NCBI RefSeq assembly: GCF_001424145.1
Contig: NZ_LMQM01000017.1
Location: forward strand, 11,487 to 75,486
Direction of reading: 5' to 3'
Source of the DNA: Chryseobacterium sp. Leaf404
Lineage (GTDB): Bacteria > Bacteroidota > Bacteroidia > Flavobacteriales > Weeksellaceae
Length of the DNA: 64,000 nt
The notes under the pieces are model-generated. The model did not search any database. It saw only the letters and a list, made by a program, of their open reading frames with translations, and was not told the origin of the DNA. Position numbers and translations under genes: made by a program. This document shows, one piece after another, positions 35,282-43,686 of the stretch. Positions within the stretch are counted from its first letter, which is position 1. Each line of letters starts with the position of its first letter.

Positions 35282-36532
35282 TTATCTGCTGAAAACAGTT
35301 TTTCTAAATATTAAAATCATCATGAGAAAACTTAGAAAATAGGTGATAAAAAATGCAATAGAACTACCCTCCAATCCAATTTTACGAATGAGTATTAAAC
35401 TTAAAATCACGTAAGATGAAGCGAATACGACTTCTGTAATGATGTAAACTTTCGTCATCACCTTAGAAATCATCAGATAAGAAAACACCAAAGAAAGCAC
35501 TTTGAAAAAATCACCTGCCAGTTGCCAGAAGAAAAGGCTTTCCATAGCTGAGAAATCTTTTGTGTAAAGAATTTCTATGATATAGAATCTTGTAAAATAA
35601 ATTCCTGTACACATGGCCAAAAATAACGGAGTCAGAAATTTCAATCCATCCAAAATTTCTATTCTAACTTCATTTTTACTATTTAAAGAAGATAATTTTG
35701 GCAGAAAATAAGTCCCTAAGGTTATATTAATCATCAGAAGATATCCGTCTGAAATCCTGATCAGTCCCTGCCAAATTCCCGCGCTGTTGAGATCAATTTC
35801 TTTGGTGATAAAATTTCTGATGATGATCTGAGCCAACGGCATTGCAGAAGAGCTCACCACTGCCATCACTGTGAAATGACTGAGATTTTTTATCGTTTTA
35901 AAATCAGGTTTAAAGACAGAAGTGCTGATGTTTCTGAAAATTCTTTTCCAAACGAGGAGAACGGCCACAAAAAACACTGCAAACTGAGAAATTACCAAAG
36001 CATACAAAGCTCCTGAAATATTGTAAAAGTAAATCAATAATACCGTAAGAAGTAAAGTAATCACACTGCTGATTCCGTTGATGACGGTATATTTTTTAAT
36101 ATAGCCCAGCCCGTTCAGGAAGGCCAAAAGTATCGTATTTAAAGAATAAAAAACAATTCCACCTCCCAAAAGGTAAATCACCGAAACATATTCTGTGCTG
36201 TGGAAAATACTTCTACTCCAGTGCTCAGCAAAAATTATAAGCCCTAAAAAAACCAGTGCAGAACAAAACAACGATACAAAAACCGAGGTATCATATAAAA
36301 TTGTTGATTTCCTTCTGTCGTTTTTAAACTCTGCCGTATATTTTACAATTCCTGAAGTAACAGATCCGTTTGCAAGGCTCAGTACAACAGCCATAAAGTT
36401 CGTAAGAGACCCAACCAAAGCCACTCCCGCAGGTCCCGAAAAAGAAGAAATCACTTTCGTTGCAACAAATCCTGCAGAAATTTTTACAAATGCCGTGATG
36501 CCCGAAAAAACCGTTGTACTCAGAAGTTTCAT
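35282..36532 (-). CDS. Wzx-like O-antigen/exopolysaccharide flippase
   Basis: This 416-residue polytopic membrane protein of the MATE/MVF superfamily starts LLSTTVFSGITAFVKISAGFVATKVISSFSGPAGVALVGSL, the usual opening of O-antigen translocases, with about 10-12 hydrophobic segments throughout. It flips undecaprenyl-linked repeat units across the inner membrane. It overlaps the upstream sugar transferase by ATGA. With a polymerase and a Wzc-like kinase in the same cluster, the system is Wzx/Wzy-type. Confidence 0.88.
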   Translation of the reverse strand: MKLLSTTVFSGITAFVKISAGFVATKVISSFSGPAGVALVGSLTNFMAVVLSLANGSVTSGIVKYTAEFKNDRRKSTILYDTSVFVSLFCSALVFLGLIIFAEHWSRSIFHSTEYVSVIYLLGGGIVFYSLNTILLAFLNGLGYIKKYTVINGISSVITLLLTVLLIYFYNISGALYALVISQFAVFFVAVLLVWKRIFRNISTSVFKPDFKTIKNLSHFTVMAVVSSSAMPLAQIIIRNFITKEIDLNSAGIWQGLIRISDGYLLMINITLGTYFLPKLSSLNSKNEVRIEILDGLKFLTPLFLAMCTGIYFTRFYIIEILYTKDFSAMESLFFWQLAGDFFKVLSLVFSYLMISKVMTKVYIITEVVFASSYVILSLILIRKIGLEGSSIAFFITYFLSFLMMILIFRKTVFSR

Positions 36533-37149
36533 AAGTATTTTTCGGATTTTAAATTTAAAACAATTCCTAAAACTTTTAGGATAAGCTTCAGATCATTTTT
36601 AAAAGAAAGATTTCTGTAATATTCCAGATTCATTTTCACTTTATCGGGAAAAAGAACCTCATCATTGTATTTTAACGGATTCTTCTGCTGGGAAAGAATT
36701 TTGTCTTCGTGTCTGTATTTGAATCCTGCTTCACTGATGAGTCCGGGTTTGAGATTTAAAACTTCGCGGTCATCGCCTTCCAATTCATCGTAATATCCTT
36801 TGATATCTGGTCTTGGTCCAATGAAAGACATTTCGCCTTTTAAGATATTAAACAGTTGTGGAAGTTCATCAAGCTTGGTTTTCCGCATCCATTTTCCGAA
36901 AGAAGATTTCTGATGAGTGGCAGAATGATAAGTTTTAAATTTAAAAACCGTAAACATTTTTCCGAATCTCCCTACCCTTTCCTGAGTGAAAATCCCCGGA
37001 AAACCGGTATCTGCAGACGCCAGAATAAAAAGTACGAAAAAAAGCGGAAGAAAAACTACTGTGGCCACGAAAGAGATTCCGTAATCCATCACCGACTTCC
37101 AGACCGGATATTTTTTCACAAAGATGTTCTTATCGGGCAAAGATAACAA
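36529..37149 (-). CDS. Sugar-phosphate transferase, short form
   Basis: The 206-residue protein is the catalytic part of the bacterial sugar transferase family: one membrane segment (FVATVVFLPLFFVLFILAS, about 28-46), FTQERVGRFGKMFTVFKFKTY, WMRKTKLDELPQLFNILKGEMSFIGPRPD and LKPGLISEAGFKYRHED. It lacks the N-terminal domain of the 27631 gene. It probably begins a different lipid-linked glycan, or one of the two is specialised. It is the first gene of the cluster; the upstream sequence is a palindromic repeat element. Confidence 0.9.
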   Translation of the reverse strand: MLSLPDKNIFVKKYPVWKSVMDYGISFVATVVFLPLFFVLFILASADTGFPGIFTQERVGRFGKMFTVFKFKTYHSATHQKSSFGKWMRKTKLDELPQLFNILKGEMSFIGPRPDIKGYYDELEGDDREVLNLKPGLISEAGFKYRHEDKILSQQKNPLKYNDEVLFPDKVKMNLEYYRNLSFKNDLKLILKVLGIVLNLKSEKYL

Positions 37150-37153
37150 ATTC

Positions 37154-37254
37154 TGTCATTGCGACGAACTGCCTGTCCCGAGCCTTCGGGAAAGCAATGT
37201 GTTTAGACCATTTCGCTATTTTCAACAGATTGCTTCGCTTTGCTCGCAATGACT
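37154..37254. repeat. Palindromic intergenic element
   Basis: The ends GTCATTGCGA (37155-37164) and TCGCAATGAC (37244-37253) are inverted copies. Inside is a tight hairpin TCCCGA (37176-37181) / TCGGGA (37186-37191). There is no coding potential. It looks like a dispersed palindromic element, since the whole unit can fold back. Confidence 0.75.
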
Positions 37255-37280
37255 GTGATATAAGTTTTTAGCAATCAGGT

Positions 37281-37312
37281 TTTGCTCACTTAAAAAAATT
37301 TCAATACTTTAG
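37281..37312 (+). promoter_or_regulatory. Promoter of the tyrA leader
   Basis: TTTG (37281-37284) and TACTTTAG (37305-37312) are separated by 20 bases, close to the Bacteroidota -33/-7 arrangement with one mismatch in the -7 box. The leader ATG lies 5 bases on, so the leader mRNA may be nearly leaderless. Confidence 0.55.
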
Positions 37313-37316
37313 CTGT

Positions 37317-37370
37317 ATGAAAGTAGCTGCACAAAACTATTATTATCCATCTGAAAAGTTTTTCGGATAA
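37317..37370 (+). CDS. Tyrosine-rich leader peptide of tyrA (attenuator)
   Basis: A 17-codon open frame reads MKVAAQNYYYPSEKFFG, then TAA. It has three consecutive TAT Tyr codons (37338-37346) and two Phe codons near the end. It sits between a promoter-like element and a terminator in front of prephenate dehydrogenase. In the classical scheme, scarce charged tRNA-Tyr stalls the ribosome at the YYY codons and leaves the FFG region free to pair with the terminator. This is inferred from sequence layout only. Confidence 0.7.
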   Translation: MKVAAQNYYYPSEKFFG

Positions 37371-37423
37371 GGATTTTGTGCTTCAAAATAAGTAAGAACC
37401 CCGTCCGGAAAGACGGGGTTTTT
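37359..37423 (+). terminator. Attenuator of tyrA: terminator and competing pairing
   Basis: The terminator stem AACCCCGTC (37397-37405) / GACGGGGTT (37412-37420) is followed by T. A competing helix joins TTTTTCGGA (37359-37367, the leader's FFG codons) with TCCGGAAAG (37404-37412) over nine positions including two G-U pairs, and would open the top of the terminator stem. A ribosome at the leader stop codon would mask the first strand. Confidence 0.7.
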
Positions 37424-37446
37424 CGTTTTAAATAAATTTAAGAATA

Positions 37447-38292
37447 ATGAAAATCAGCATTATAGGCGTAGGATTGATTGGAGGATCGATTGCTTTAAAA
37501 TTAAAACAGAAAAACATTACCGGTTTCATCTGCGGAATCGACAATAATATAGATAATCTTGAAGATGCTTTAAAATTAAACATCATCAACGAAAAAGCAG
37601 ATTTCAGAACCGGAATTGCATCAGCTGATCTCATCATCATTGCCGTTCCTGTAGATTCAGCAGTGAAACTTTTGCCTAAAGTTCTGGATTTAATTTCAGA
37701 TCATCAGACGGTAATGGATGTAGGTTCTACCAAATCAGGAATTGTAAAATCAGTAGAAAATCATCCTAATAGAGAGAGATTTGTGGCATTTCACCCGATG
37801 TGGGGAACAGAAAATAACGGTCCGAAATCTGCAGTCGCCGAAAGTTTTGCAGGTAAAGCCGGTGTCATCTGCGACGGTGAAAAATCTGCAAAAGATGCTT
37901 TGGAACTGATAGAAACCGTCGTCAAAAATCTGGATATGCACATTATTCACATGTCTGCTGAAGATCATGACGTTCATACCGCTTACATTTCTCATATTTC
38001 ACACATCACCTCTTATGCTTTAGCCAACACGGTTTTAGAAAAGGAAAAAGAAGAAGAAACGATTTTCCAGCTGGCGAGTTCCGGATTTTCGAGCACGGTT
38101 CGTCTGGCAAAATCTCATCCCGAAATGTGGGTTCCGATTTTTAAACAAAACAAAGAAAACGTTTTGGATGCTTTGAATGAGCACATTTCTCAGCTCAGAA
38201 AATTCAAATCTGCTTTGGAGAAAGACAATTTTGAATTTCTGGAAGAATTGATTGTAAATGCCAATAAAATCAGAGGGATTTTGGATAAGTAA
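37447..38292 (+). CDS. tyrA: Prephenate dehydrogenase
   Basis: It converts prephenate to 4-hydroxyphenylpyruvate in tyrosine synthesis. The 281 residues begin with a Rossmann motif IIGVGLIGGSIALKLK, then LIIIAVPVDSA, VMDVGSTKSGIV, FVAFHPMWGTENNGP and the C-terminal helical dimerisation part with AYISHISHITSYALA and LASSGFSSTVRLA. There is no chorismate mutase or ACT domain, so feedback control is not built into the protein. That fits control through the leader in front of it. It starts 24 bases after the terminator run. Confidence 0.92.
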   Translation: MKISIIGVGLIGGSIALKLKQKNITGFICGIDNNIDNLEDALKLNIINEKADFRTGIASADLIIIAVPVDSAVKLLPKVLDLISDHQTVMDVGSTKSGIVKSVENHPNRERFVAFHPMWGTENNGPKSAVAESFAGKAGVICDGEKSAKDALELIETVVKNLDMHIIHMSAEDHDVHTAYISHISHITSYALANTVLEKEKEEETIFQLASSGFSSTVRLAKSHPEMWVPIFKQNKENVLDALNEHISQLRKFKSALEKDNFEFLEELIVNANKIRGILDK

Positions 38293-38357
38293 TCTTGAGC
38301 AGCTATGGTTCTAAAAAGACTCAAAATTTAATCAGTCACAATCTGAAAATACACTCC

Positions 38358-38392
38358 AAACCTTCAAGGTTTCTGAAACCTTGAAGGTTTTA
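38358..38392. terminator. Bidirectional terminator between tyrA and sdaA
   Basis: AAACCTTCAAGGTTT (38358-38372) is matched by AAACCTTGAAGGTTT (38376-38390), a long inverted repeat with a three-base loop and T following. It lies between convergent genes. Confidence 0.88.
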
Positions 38393-38396
38393 ATGT

Positions 38397-39815
38397 TTAG
38401 CACTCAGGAACATTCACCGCGATTGCCAAACCACCTTCGGAAGTTTCTTTAAACCTGTCATTCATCGACAACGCAGTTTCCCACATTGTCTGAATCACCT
38501 GATCTAAACTTACCTTGGCTTTTGCAGGATCACTTTCCAAAGCAATATTCGCCGCAGTGATGGCTTTTATAGCGCCCATCGTATTTCTTTCAATACACGG
38601 AATCTGAACCAAACCTTTGATCGGATCGCAGGTTAAACCTAAATGATGTTCCATAGCAATTTCTGCTGCCATCAAAACCTGACCGACACTTCCGCCTAAA
38701 ATCTCAGTTAAACCAGCTGCTGCCATTGCCGAGGAGACCCCTACTTCTGCCTGACAACCGCCCATTGCTGCTGAAATGGTTGCGTTCTTTTTAAATAATG
38801 TTCCGATTTCACCAGCCACCAAAATAAATCTTGCGATATCATCTTCAGTTTTAGCTTCCGTGAAGGCTTGTGCGTACATTAAAACTGCCGGAATCACGCC
38901 ACTTGCTCCATTTGTAGGTGCAGTGATAATTCTTCCAAAACTTGCATTTTCCTCGTTCACAGCGAGTGCAAAGCAGGAAATCCATTTATTGATATTAGTG
39001 AAATTTTCCTCTGCGTCAACGACCTGCTGAAACCACTCATCGATATTTCTGTAGACTTTATCGCCCAAAAGTTTTCGGTTGATTCCGGCTGCACGGCGGG
39101 TTACGTTGAGGCCTCCCGGAAGAATTCCCTCCTTGTTGACACCTTTGTAAATACATTCTTTAATGTTTTTCCAGATATTTAAAGCCTCTGAACGGGTTTC
39201 TTCCTGACTTCTCCAGCTTTCTTCGTTGATTAAAATTAAATCTGAAATTTTCTTTAAACCTAAATGTTCGCAGTACTTTACAATATCCGAAGACTTGTGA
39301 CACGGATATAAAGTTCTTACACACTGCTTCTCAATAGAATTTTTCTCCTGACTCATGATGAAACCTCCGCCTACAGAATAAAAATCCTGCATCAGCTCGG
39401 TTCCGTCTTCAAAAACTGCCCTGAAGATCATTCCATTCGGATGATAATCAATTGATTTTGAAATATTTAAAACCAAATGATGCCCGTAAATGAAGGGGAT
39501 TTCTTTTTCACCACCCAGGTTGATGATCTGAGATTCTTTAATATGATTGACGATATCATCAATTTTCGTTGTATCGATGGTTTTAAAATCTTCGCCGTTT
39601 AAACCCAGCATTCCGGCAATGTCCGTTCCGTGACCGATTCCTGTTTTGGCTAATGATCCGAAAAATTCAAGAAAAACCTCTTTTACTTCGGCTACCGATC
39701 TTTCACGGTTGAGTATTCTAATAAATGCCGATGCAGCATTCCAAGGCCCCATTGTGTGTGAGCTGGAAGGCCCGATCCCGACTTTAATTATTTCAAATAC
39801 AGATATTGACTCCAT
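38397..39815 (-). CDS. sdaA: L-serine ammonia-lyase
   Basis: It deaminates L-serine to pyruvate with an iron-sulfur cluster. The 472 residues hold the beta domain (SISVFEIIKVGIGPSSSHTMGPWNAA, GHGTDIAGMLGL) and the alpha domain with APTNGASGVIPAVLMY and GGCQAEVGVSSAMAAAGL, and cluster cysteines near CDPIKGLVQIPCIERN. Single-chain form. The promoter is probably TATATTTG at 39841-39848 (minus strand). Confidence 0.95.
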   Translation of the reverse strand: MESISVFEIIKVGIGPSSSHTMGPWNAASAFIRILNRERSVAEVKEVFLEFFGSLAKTGIGHGTDIAGMLGLNGEDFKTIDTTKIDDIVNHIKESQIINLGGEKEIPFIYGHHLVLNISKSIDYHPNGMIFRAVFEDGTELMQDFYSVGGGFIMSQEKNSIEKQCVRTLYPCHKSSDIVKYCEHLGLKKISDLILINEESWRSQEETRSEALNIWKNIKECIYKGVNKEGILPGGLNVTRRAAGINRKLLGDKVYRNIDEWFQQVVDAEENFTNINKWISCFALAVNEENASFGRIITAPTNGASGVIPAVLMYAQAFTEAKTEDDIARFILVAGEIGTLFKKNATISAAMGGCQAEVGVSSAMAAAGLTEILGGSVGQVLMAAEIAMEHHLGLTCDPIKGLVQIPCIERNTMGAIKAITAANIALESDPAKAKVSLDQVIQTMWETALSMNDRFKETSEGGLAIAVNVPEC

Positions 39816-39953
39816 ACAATTTTTTCAATTTCATGAAAAGCAAATATACATTGAAAAATATTAAAAAATCGACCTTAAAAATGATTAAAAAACAATCCGA
39901 ATAGTAGTAAATGTCTTACTTAAAAACTTCCGTTGAATTATCCAAGAATTTTC

Positions 39954-40039
39954 GCAGCCCGACCTGAGTGGAGCTCTTTTTGAGAGGAGGCACGACGAAC
40001 AAAAAAGCGGGAACGGAGGGCGGAAATAGCTGCCCAAAT
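39954..40039 (+). repeat. Dispersed ~90-bp repeat, copy B
   Basis: This is the same element as at 14813: GCAGCCCGAC, AGCTCTTTTTG, AAAAAAGCGGGAACGGAGGGCGG and GCTGCCCAAAT. It is located between the sdaA promoter and the end of amt, 22 bases from the amt stop. Confidence 0.85.
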
Positions 40040-40061
40040 TATTATACTATGTTTAATTAAA

Positions 40062-41408
40062 TTACCATTTTAAACTTTCGCCGTGCTGGGAAAGATCGAG
40101 ACCCATTTCTTCTGAATCTTCTTTTACCCGAAGCGAAATGATTATATCCGTAAGTTTGTAAAGTAACAGCGAACCGAAAAATGTGAAGACCGAAACCAGA
40201 AGCAGAGCAATCATGTGGTGGGCAAAAACCCCGATTCCACCGTGCAGAAGACTGGCATTTTCGCCATGAGCAAAAATGGCAGTGAGAATCATTCCCATAA
40301 TTCCGCCGACGCCGTGGCAGGCAAAAACATCGAGTGTATCATCAATTTTCTTTAAAGCTTTCCAGTTGACCATTAAATTTGAAACAATAGCAGAAATAAA
40401 ACCTATAAAAATACTTTCCTGAATGGATACAAATCCGCAACCCGGCGTGATGGCCACTAAACCTACAACCGCACCAATACAAGCTCCCAAAGCAGATACC
40501 GGACGGCAGTTTAACCGGTCAAAAAAGATATACGTCATCATCGCTGATGCAGAAGCAATCGTTGTAGTCCCGAATGCGACTGCTGCTGTTGCATTGGCTG
40601 ACAGAGCCGACCCGGCATTAAAACCAAACCATCCGAACCAAAGCATTCCTGTTCCTAAAATAACATAAGGAATATTGGAGGGTTCATGATGAGGATTTTT
40701 ACGGTTGCCCAAAACCAAAGCTCCGGCCAATGCTGCAAAACCAGCGCTCATGTGAACAACCGTTCCGCCTGCAAAATCTTTTACTCCGAAAAATTTATTT
40801 AAAAGTCCGTCCGGATGCCAAACCATGTGACACAGCGGAGTGTAAATGAGAAGACTGAAGAGAATCATAAAAAGCAGATAGGAAATAAAACGAACCCTTT
40901 CTGCAAATGAGCCGGTAATCAAGGCAGGAGTAATCACTGCAAATTTCATTTGAAAAAGCGCAAAAAGAACAAACGGGATCGTGGAAGCCATATCTTTATG
41001 AGGATAAAGACTTACATTATTGAAAAACATATAGGTAAAGGGATTTCCTATAATTCCGTAATGCTCACCATTGATCTCAAAACCGATGGATTCGCCAAAT
41101 GACAGCGAAAAGCCAACAACAATCCACAAAATTGAGATGACTCCCAGAGAAATAAAACTCTGTAACATTGTGGAGATCACATTTTTTTTACCAACCATCC
41201 CGCCGTAGAAAAATGAAAGACCTGGTGTCATTAACAGAACCAGACCTGCGGCAGCGAGAATCCATGCAACATCGGAACCGACGACAGCAGATTCACTTAA
41301 AAAATCTCCGGTATTGGGAGCAGTAAAATCTGGGCGCCAGAAAAGTCCACCGATGGAAACAAGTGTAATAATTGTAAAGGAAATAATCCATTTTAAGCCA
41401 ACTTTCAT
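40062..41408 (-). CDS. amt: Ammonium transporter (Amt family)
   Basis: The 448 residues form about 11-12 transmembrane segments with Amt signatures: DVAWILAAAGLVLLMTPGLSFFYGGMVGKKNV, DFAGGTVVHMSAGFAALAGALVLGNRK, WFGWFGFNAGSALSAN and DVFACHGVGGIMGMILTAIFAH. It conducts ammonium or ammonia into the cell. No adjacent PII gene (glnK) is visible, which is unusual. A hydrophobic N-terminal segment (WIISFTIITLVSIGGLFW) may be an extra signal-like helix. Confidence 0.94.
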   Translation of the reverse strand: MKVGLKWIISFTIITLVSIGGLFWRPDFTAPNTGDFLSESAVVGSDVAWILAAAGLVLLMTPGLSFFYGGMVGKKNVISTMLQSFISLGVISILWIVVGFSLSFGESIGFEINGEHYGIIGNPFTYMFFNNVSLYPHKDMASTIPFVLFALFQMKFAVITPALITGSFAERVRFISYLLFMILFSLLIYTPLCHMVWHPDGLLNKFFGVKDFAGGTVVHMSAGFAALAGALVLGNRKNPHHEPSNIPYVILGTGMLWFGWFGFNAGSALSANATAAVAFGTTTIASASAMMTYIFFDRLNCRPVSALGACIGAVVGLVAITPGCGFVSIQESIFIGFISAIVSNLMVNWKALKKIDDTLDVFACHGVGGIMGMILTAIFAHGENASLLHGGIGVFAHHMIALLLVSVFTFFGSLLLYKLTDIIISLRVKEDSEEMGLDLSQHGESLKW

Positions 41409-41502
41409 ATAAATTTTAATTTAACCCCTACAAAAATAGAGATAATTTAATTAAAATATAAATTATTTTCAGTAATACCCCTTAAAAAAACCGATTTTAA
41501 AT

Positions 41503-42144
41503 CTAAATAAATATTTTTTTTAATAATTGAGAAACTTCTTTATGCTTTGTTGCAGGAAAGAGATGGGTTCCTCCTTTGATGATATAATCAGGTTTGGAAT
41601 TTTTAAAGGGAAAAACAATATCACGGTCACCCATTATCTGAATTACATTGTCTTTCTGCTCAAATTTCCATTCTGCAATGCGCTGAACGGACCATTTAAG
41701 ATAATACGGATCTGTAAATCTGAAATATTGATTAATTTTAGGATTTTTAGGATCAAAAAACTTTCTGAAGACTGCGTATGTTTCCAGGGTTTTAATATTG
41801 AAAAGACCTACAGGAAGAAACTGAGGAATTCTGGTGTATTGCCCTATTTTTATAAGTCTGGACTTTTCTTTATCAGATTTTATACTTCCCAGAATCACCG
41901 TTTTTACCGCAGGTTTAAGCCGGTTGATTTCCTGCACCATAATTCCGCCAAAAGAATATCCCAAAAGATAAAATGGCTCAGAATCATCTACTTTTTCGGC
42001 CATTCTTTTTACATAGTTGGCAAATTTTTCATCACGTACAGGCACAATCCAGTCTATTGCAATTACTTGATGCTGTTCCGGAAAAACAAGGCGTTCCAGA
42101 ACTTTATAATCTGCACCGAGACCGCTGATGACGTAGATTTTCAT
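41503..42144 (-). CDS. Small alpha/beta-hydrolase
   Basis: The 213-residue protein has the hydrolase fold without a cap: an oxyanion-type ISGLGADY near the start, the nucleophile Ser in LLGYSFGGIMVQE, an acidic member in IMGDRDIVFPF and His in GGTHLFPATKHKEV. There is no signal peptide. The substrate is unknown. It stands alone between amt and the yceI genes, on the minus strand. Confidence 0.85.
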   Translation of the reverse strand: MKIYVISGLGADYKVLERLVFPEQHQVIAIDWIVPVRDEKFANYVKRMAEKVDDSEPFYLLGYSFGGIMVQEINRLKPAVKTVILGSIKSDKEKSRLIKIGQYTRIPQFLPVGLFNIKTLETYAVFRKFFDPKNPKINQYFRFTDPYYLKWSVQRIAEWKFEQKDNVIQIMGDRDIVFPFKNSKPDYIIKGGTHLFPATKHKEVSQLLKKIFI

Positions 42145-42226
42145 GTGAAATTTATCTTTGGTAAAATTTATAGAGTGGTCAGAATAATAGTTTTAATTCC
42201 AACGGACTCAGTTTGTTCAGCTAAAA

Positions 42227-42263
42227 TAAAAAAAGGACCGCTCATGTGAAAGCAGTCCTTTTT
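42227..42263. terminator. Terminator between hydrolase and yceI
   Basis: AAAAGGAC-GCT (42231-42242) pairs with AGC-GTCCTTTT (42251-42262) with one mismatch; A and T runs flank it. It serves the yceI gene at 42286 (minus strand). Confidence 0.82.
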
Positions 42264-42285
42264 AATTTATAAGAAATTTAACCTT

Positions 42286-42897
42286 TTATCTTGGTCTTTC
42301 ATTATCAACCTTAACCGTTGAAACTTTAAACTGGATTTCCATTTCGTCTCTGATGAAGTAATCCTTTAAAGACGTCTGATAGAAGATTTTAAAATCTTTT
42401 CTGTTTAAAGCAAATTTTGAAGATTCAATCTCTACCGTAAACTGAGTAACATGCGCATTGGCAGGGAAAGAGATAGTCTTTCTGATTCCTTTGATGGTAA
42501 TATCGCCCACGATAGTAGAATTGAACTCTGCATTGGCAAGAGGAATAATTTTTTTCAAATGAAATTTCGCAGTAGGGAATTTTTTCACTTCAAAAAAGTT
42601 GGTCCCTTTCAGCTCATTAGTCAGTTTCACCTGATCAGCGCCAGAAAGATCTGCTACCACAAGACTTCTCATGTCTATCACAAACTCACCGTCTACCAAA
42701 ACTGTTTTATCAAAATTAAACTTTCCGCTTTTCAGTTTTAAGCTTCCGTAATGAGTGGTTGGTACAGTTTTCACTACTTTGCTTCCCCACCATAAGATCT
42801 CAGATGTTACAACCTTAGAAATTTTATCTCCTTTTTTCTGAGCAAAAACAAACGACATGCCCGCACACATCATAGCAAACAATAATAATCTTTTCAT
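42286..42897 (-). CDS. YceI-family periplasmic lipid-binding protein (copy 1)
   Basis: The 203 residues have a signal peptide (LLLFAMMCAGMSFVFAQ) followed by a YceI barrel: ILWWGSKVVKTVPTTHYGSLKLKSGKF, GEFVIDMRSLVV, FFEVKKFPTAKFHLKKI, GDITIKGIRKTISFPA. Members bind isoprenoid-type or other lipids in the periplasm. It is a tandem paralogue of the next gene (42977), and terminators lie on both sides, so the two are separately transcribed. Confidence 0.9.
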   Translation of the reverse strand: MKRLLLFAMMCAGMSFVFAQKKGDKISKVVTSEILWWGSKVVKTVPTTHYGSLKLKSGKFNFDKTVLVDGEFVIDMRSLVVADLSGADQVKLTNELKGTNFFEVKKFPTAKFHLKKIIPLANAEFNSTIVGDITIKGIRKTISFPANAHVTQFTVEIESSKFALNRKDFKIFYQTSLKDYFIRDEMEIQFKVSTVKVDNERPR

Positions 42898-42928
42898 TCT
42901 TTTTTATTTACAATTCAACAAAAATAAA

Positions 42929-42954
42929 AAAAAGTGCAGAACTTCTGCACTTTT
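42929..42954 (-). terminator. Terminator between the two yceI genes
   Basis: AAAAGTGCAG (42930-42939) pairs with CTGCACTTTT (42945-42954) around a 5-base loop. Confidence 0.9.
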
Positions 42955-42976
42955 CTCAATATTTTTTTAGATTAAA

Positions 42977-43543
42977 TTACTTCGCACTAATTTTTACTGT
43001 CATATCAATTTCGTCATTGATCACAGAATCTTTCATTCCCGACTGATATGCGATATCAAATTTCTGTCTGTCGAAAGAAAATTTATTTGACTCAAGAGTT
43101 ACTACACCCTTTGTATTGGTAATTTTTGCAGGAAAACTGATGGCGTTTGTTTTTCCTTTCACCGTAAGATTTCCGCCAACCAGAGCGTTATATGTTGCGT
43201 CATTATTTTTCTTTACGGACGTAATTTTAAAAGAAGCCGTAGGAAATTTTTCCACTTCAAAGAAATCTCCGTTTTTGAGGTGACCGTTTAGTTTAGTCTG
43301 CCCTTCGCCTGCAAGATCTGTAGCATTGATAGAAGTCATATCCAAAACGAAGTTTCCACCTACAACCTGGTTTCCCTTCATTACGACATCTCCTGATTTC
43401 ACTTTAACTGTACCGTCATGTGAGCTGGATTTAGATTTTACAACTTTATATCCCCACCAGTGCACATCTGAAGAGACCACTTTTTTAGACTGTCCGAATG
43501 CAAGACCACTTGCCAATACTGCAACGAAAAATATTTTTTTCAT
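42977..43543 (-). CDS. YceI-family periplasmic lipid-binding protein (copy 2)
   Basis: The 188 residues have a signal peptide (FFVAVLASGLAFGQ) and a YceI barrel with the same order of motifs as copy 1: VHWWGYKVVKSKSSSHDGTVKVKSGDV, NFVLDMTSINATDL, FFEVEKFPTASFKITSV, GNLTVKGKTNAISFPA. It is clearly related to copy 1 but not a recent copy. Its promoter is probably TACATTTG at 43574-43581 (minus strand). Confidence 0.9.
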   Translation of the reverse strand: MKKIFFVAVLASGLAFGQSKKVVSSDVHWWGYKVVKSKSSSHDGTVKVKSGDVVMKGNQVVGGNFVLDMTSINATDLAGEGQTKLNGHLKNGDFFEVEKFPTASFKITSVKKNNDATYNALVGGNLTVKGKTNAISFPAKITNTKGVVTLESNKFSFDRQKFDIAYQSGMKDSVINDEIDMTVKISAK

Positions 43544-43650
43544 GTTTAATTTTAAATGAATTATTTAACGCTGCAAATGTAGAAAAGCGGTTTCATATAT
43601 TCTCTTATCATAAGGTAAGATATTACTGAAACAGTGTATGAGTGTTGTCA

Positions 43651-43679
43651 TAAAAAAACTCCGGCCTGATGCCAGAGTC
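43651..43679 (-). terminator. Terminator of glk
   Basis: ACTCCGGC (43658-43665) pairs with GCCAGAGT (43671-43678), with one mismatch, and a T run follows on the minus strand. Confidence 0.8.
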
Positions 43680-43686
43680 TGTATTT

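Noticed and set aside
36195..36584. A 129-codon plus-strand frame opposite the flippase gene
   Set aside because: It is a shadow of the flippase; no promoter or protein features.
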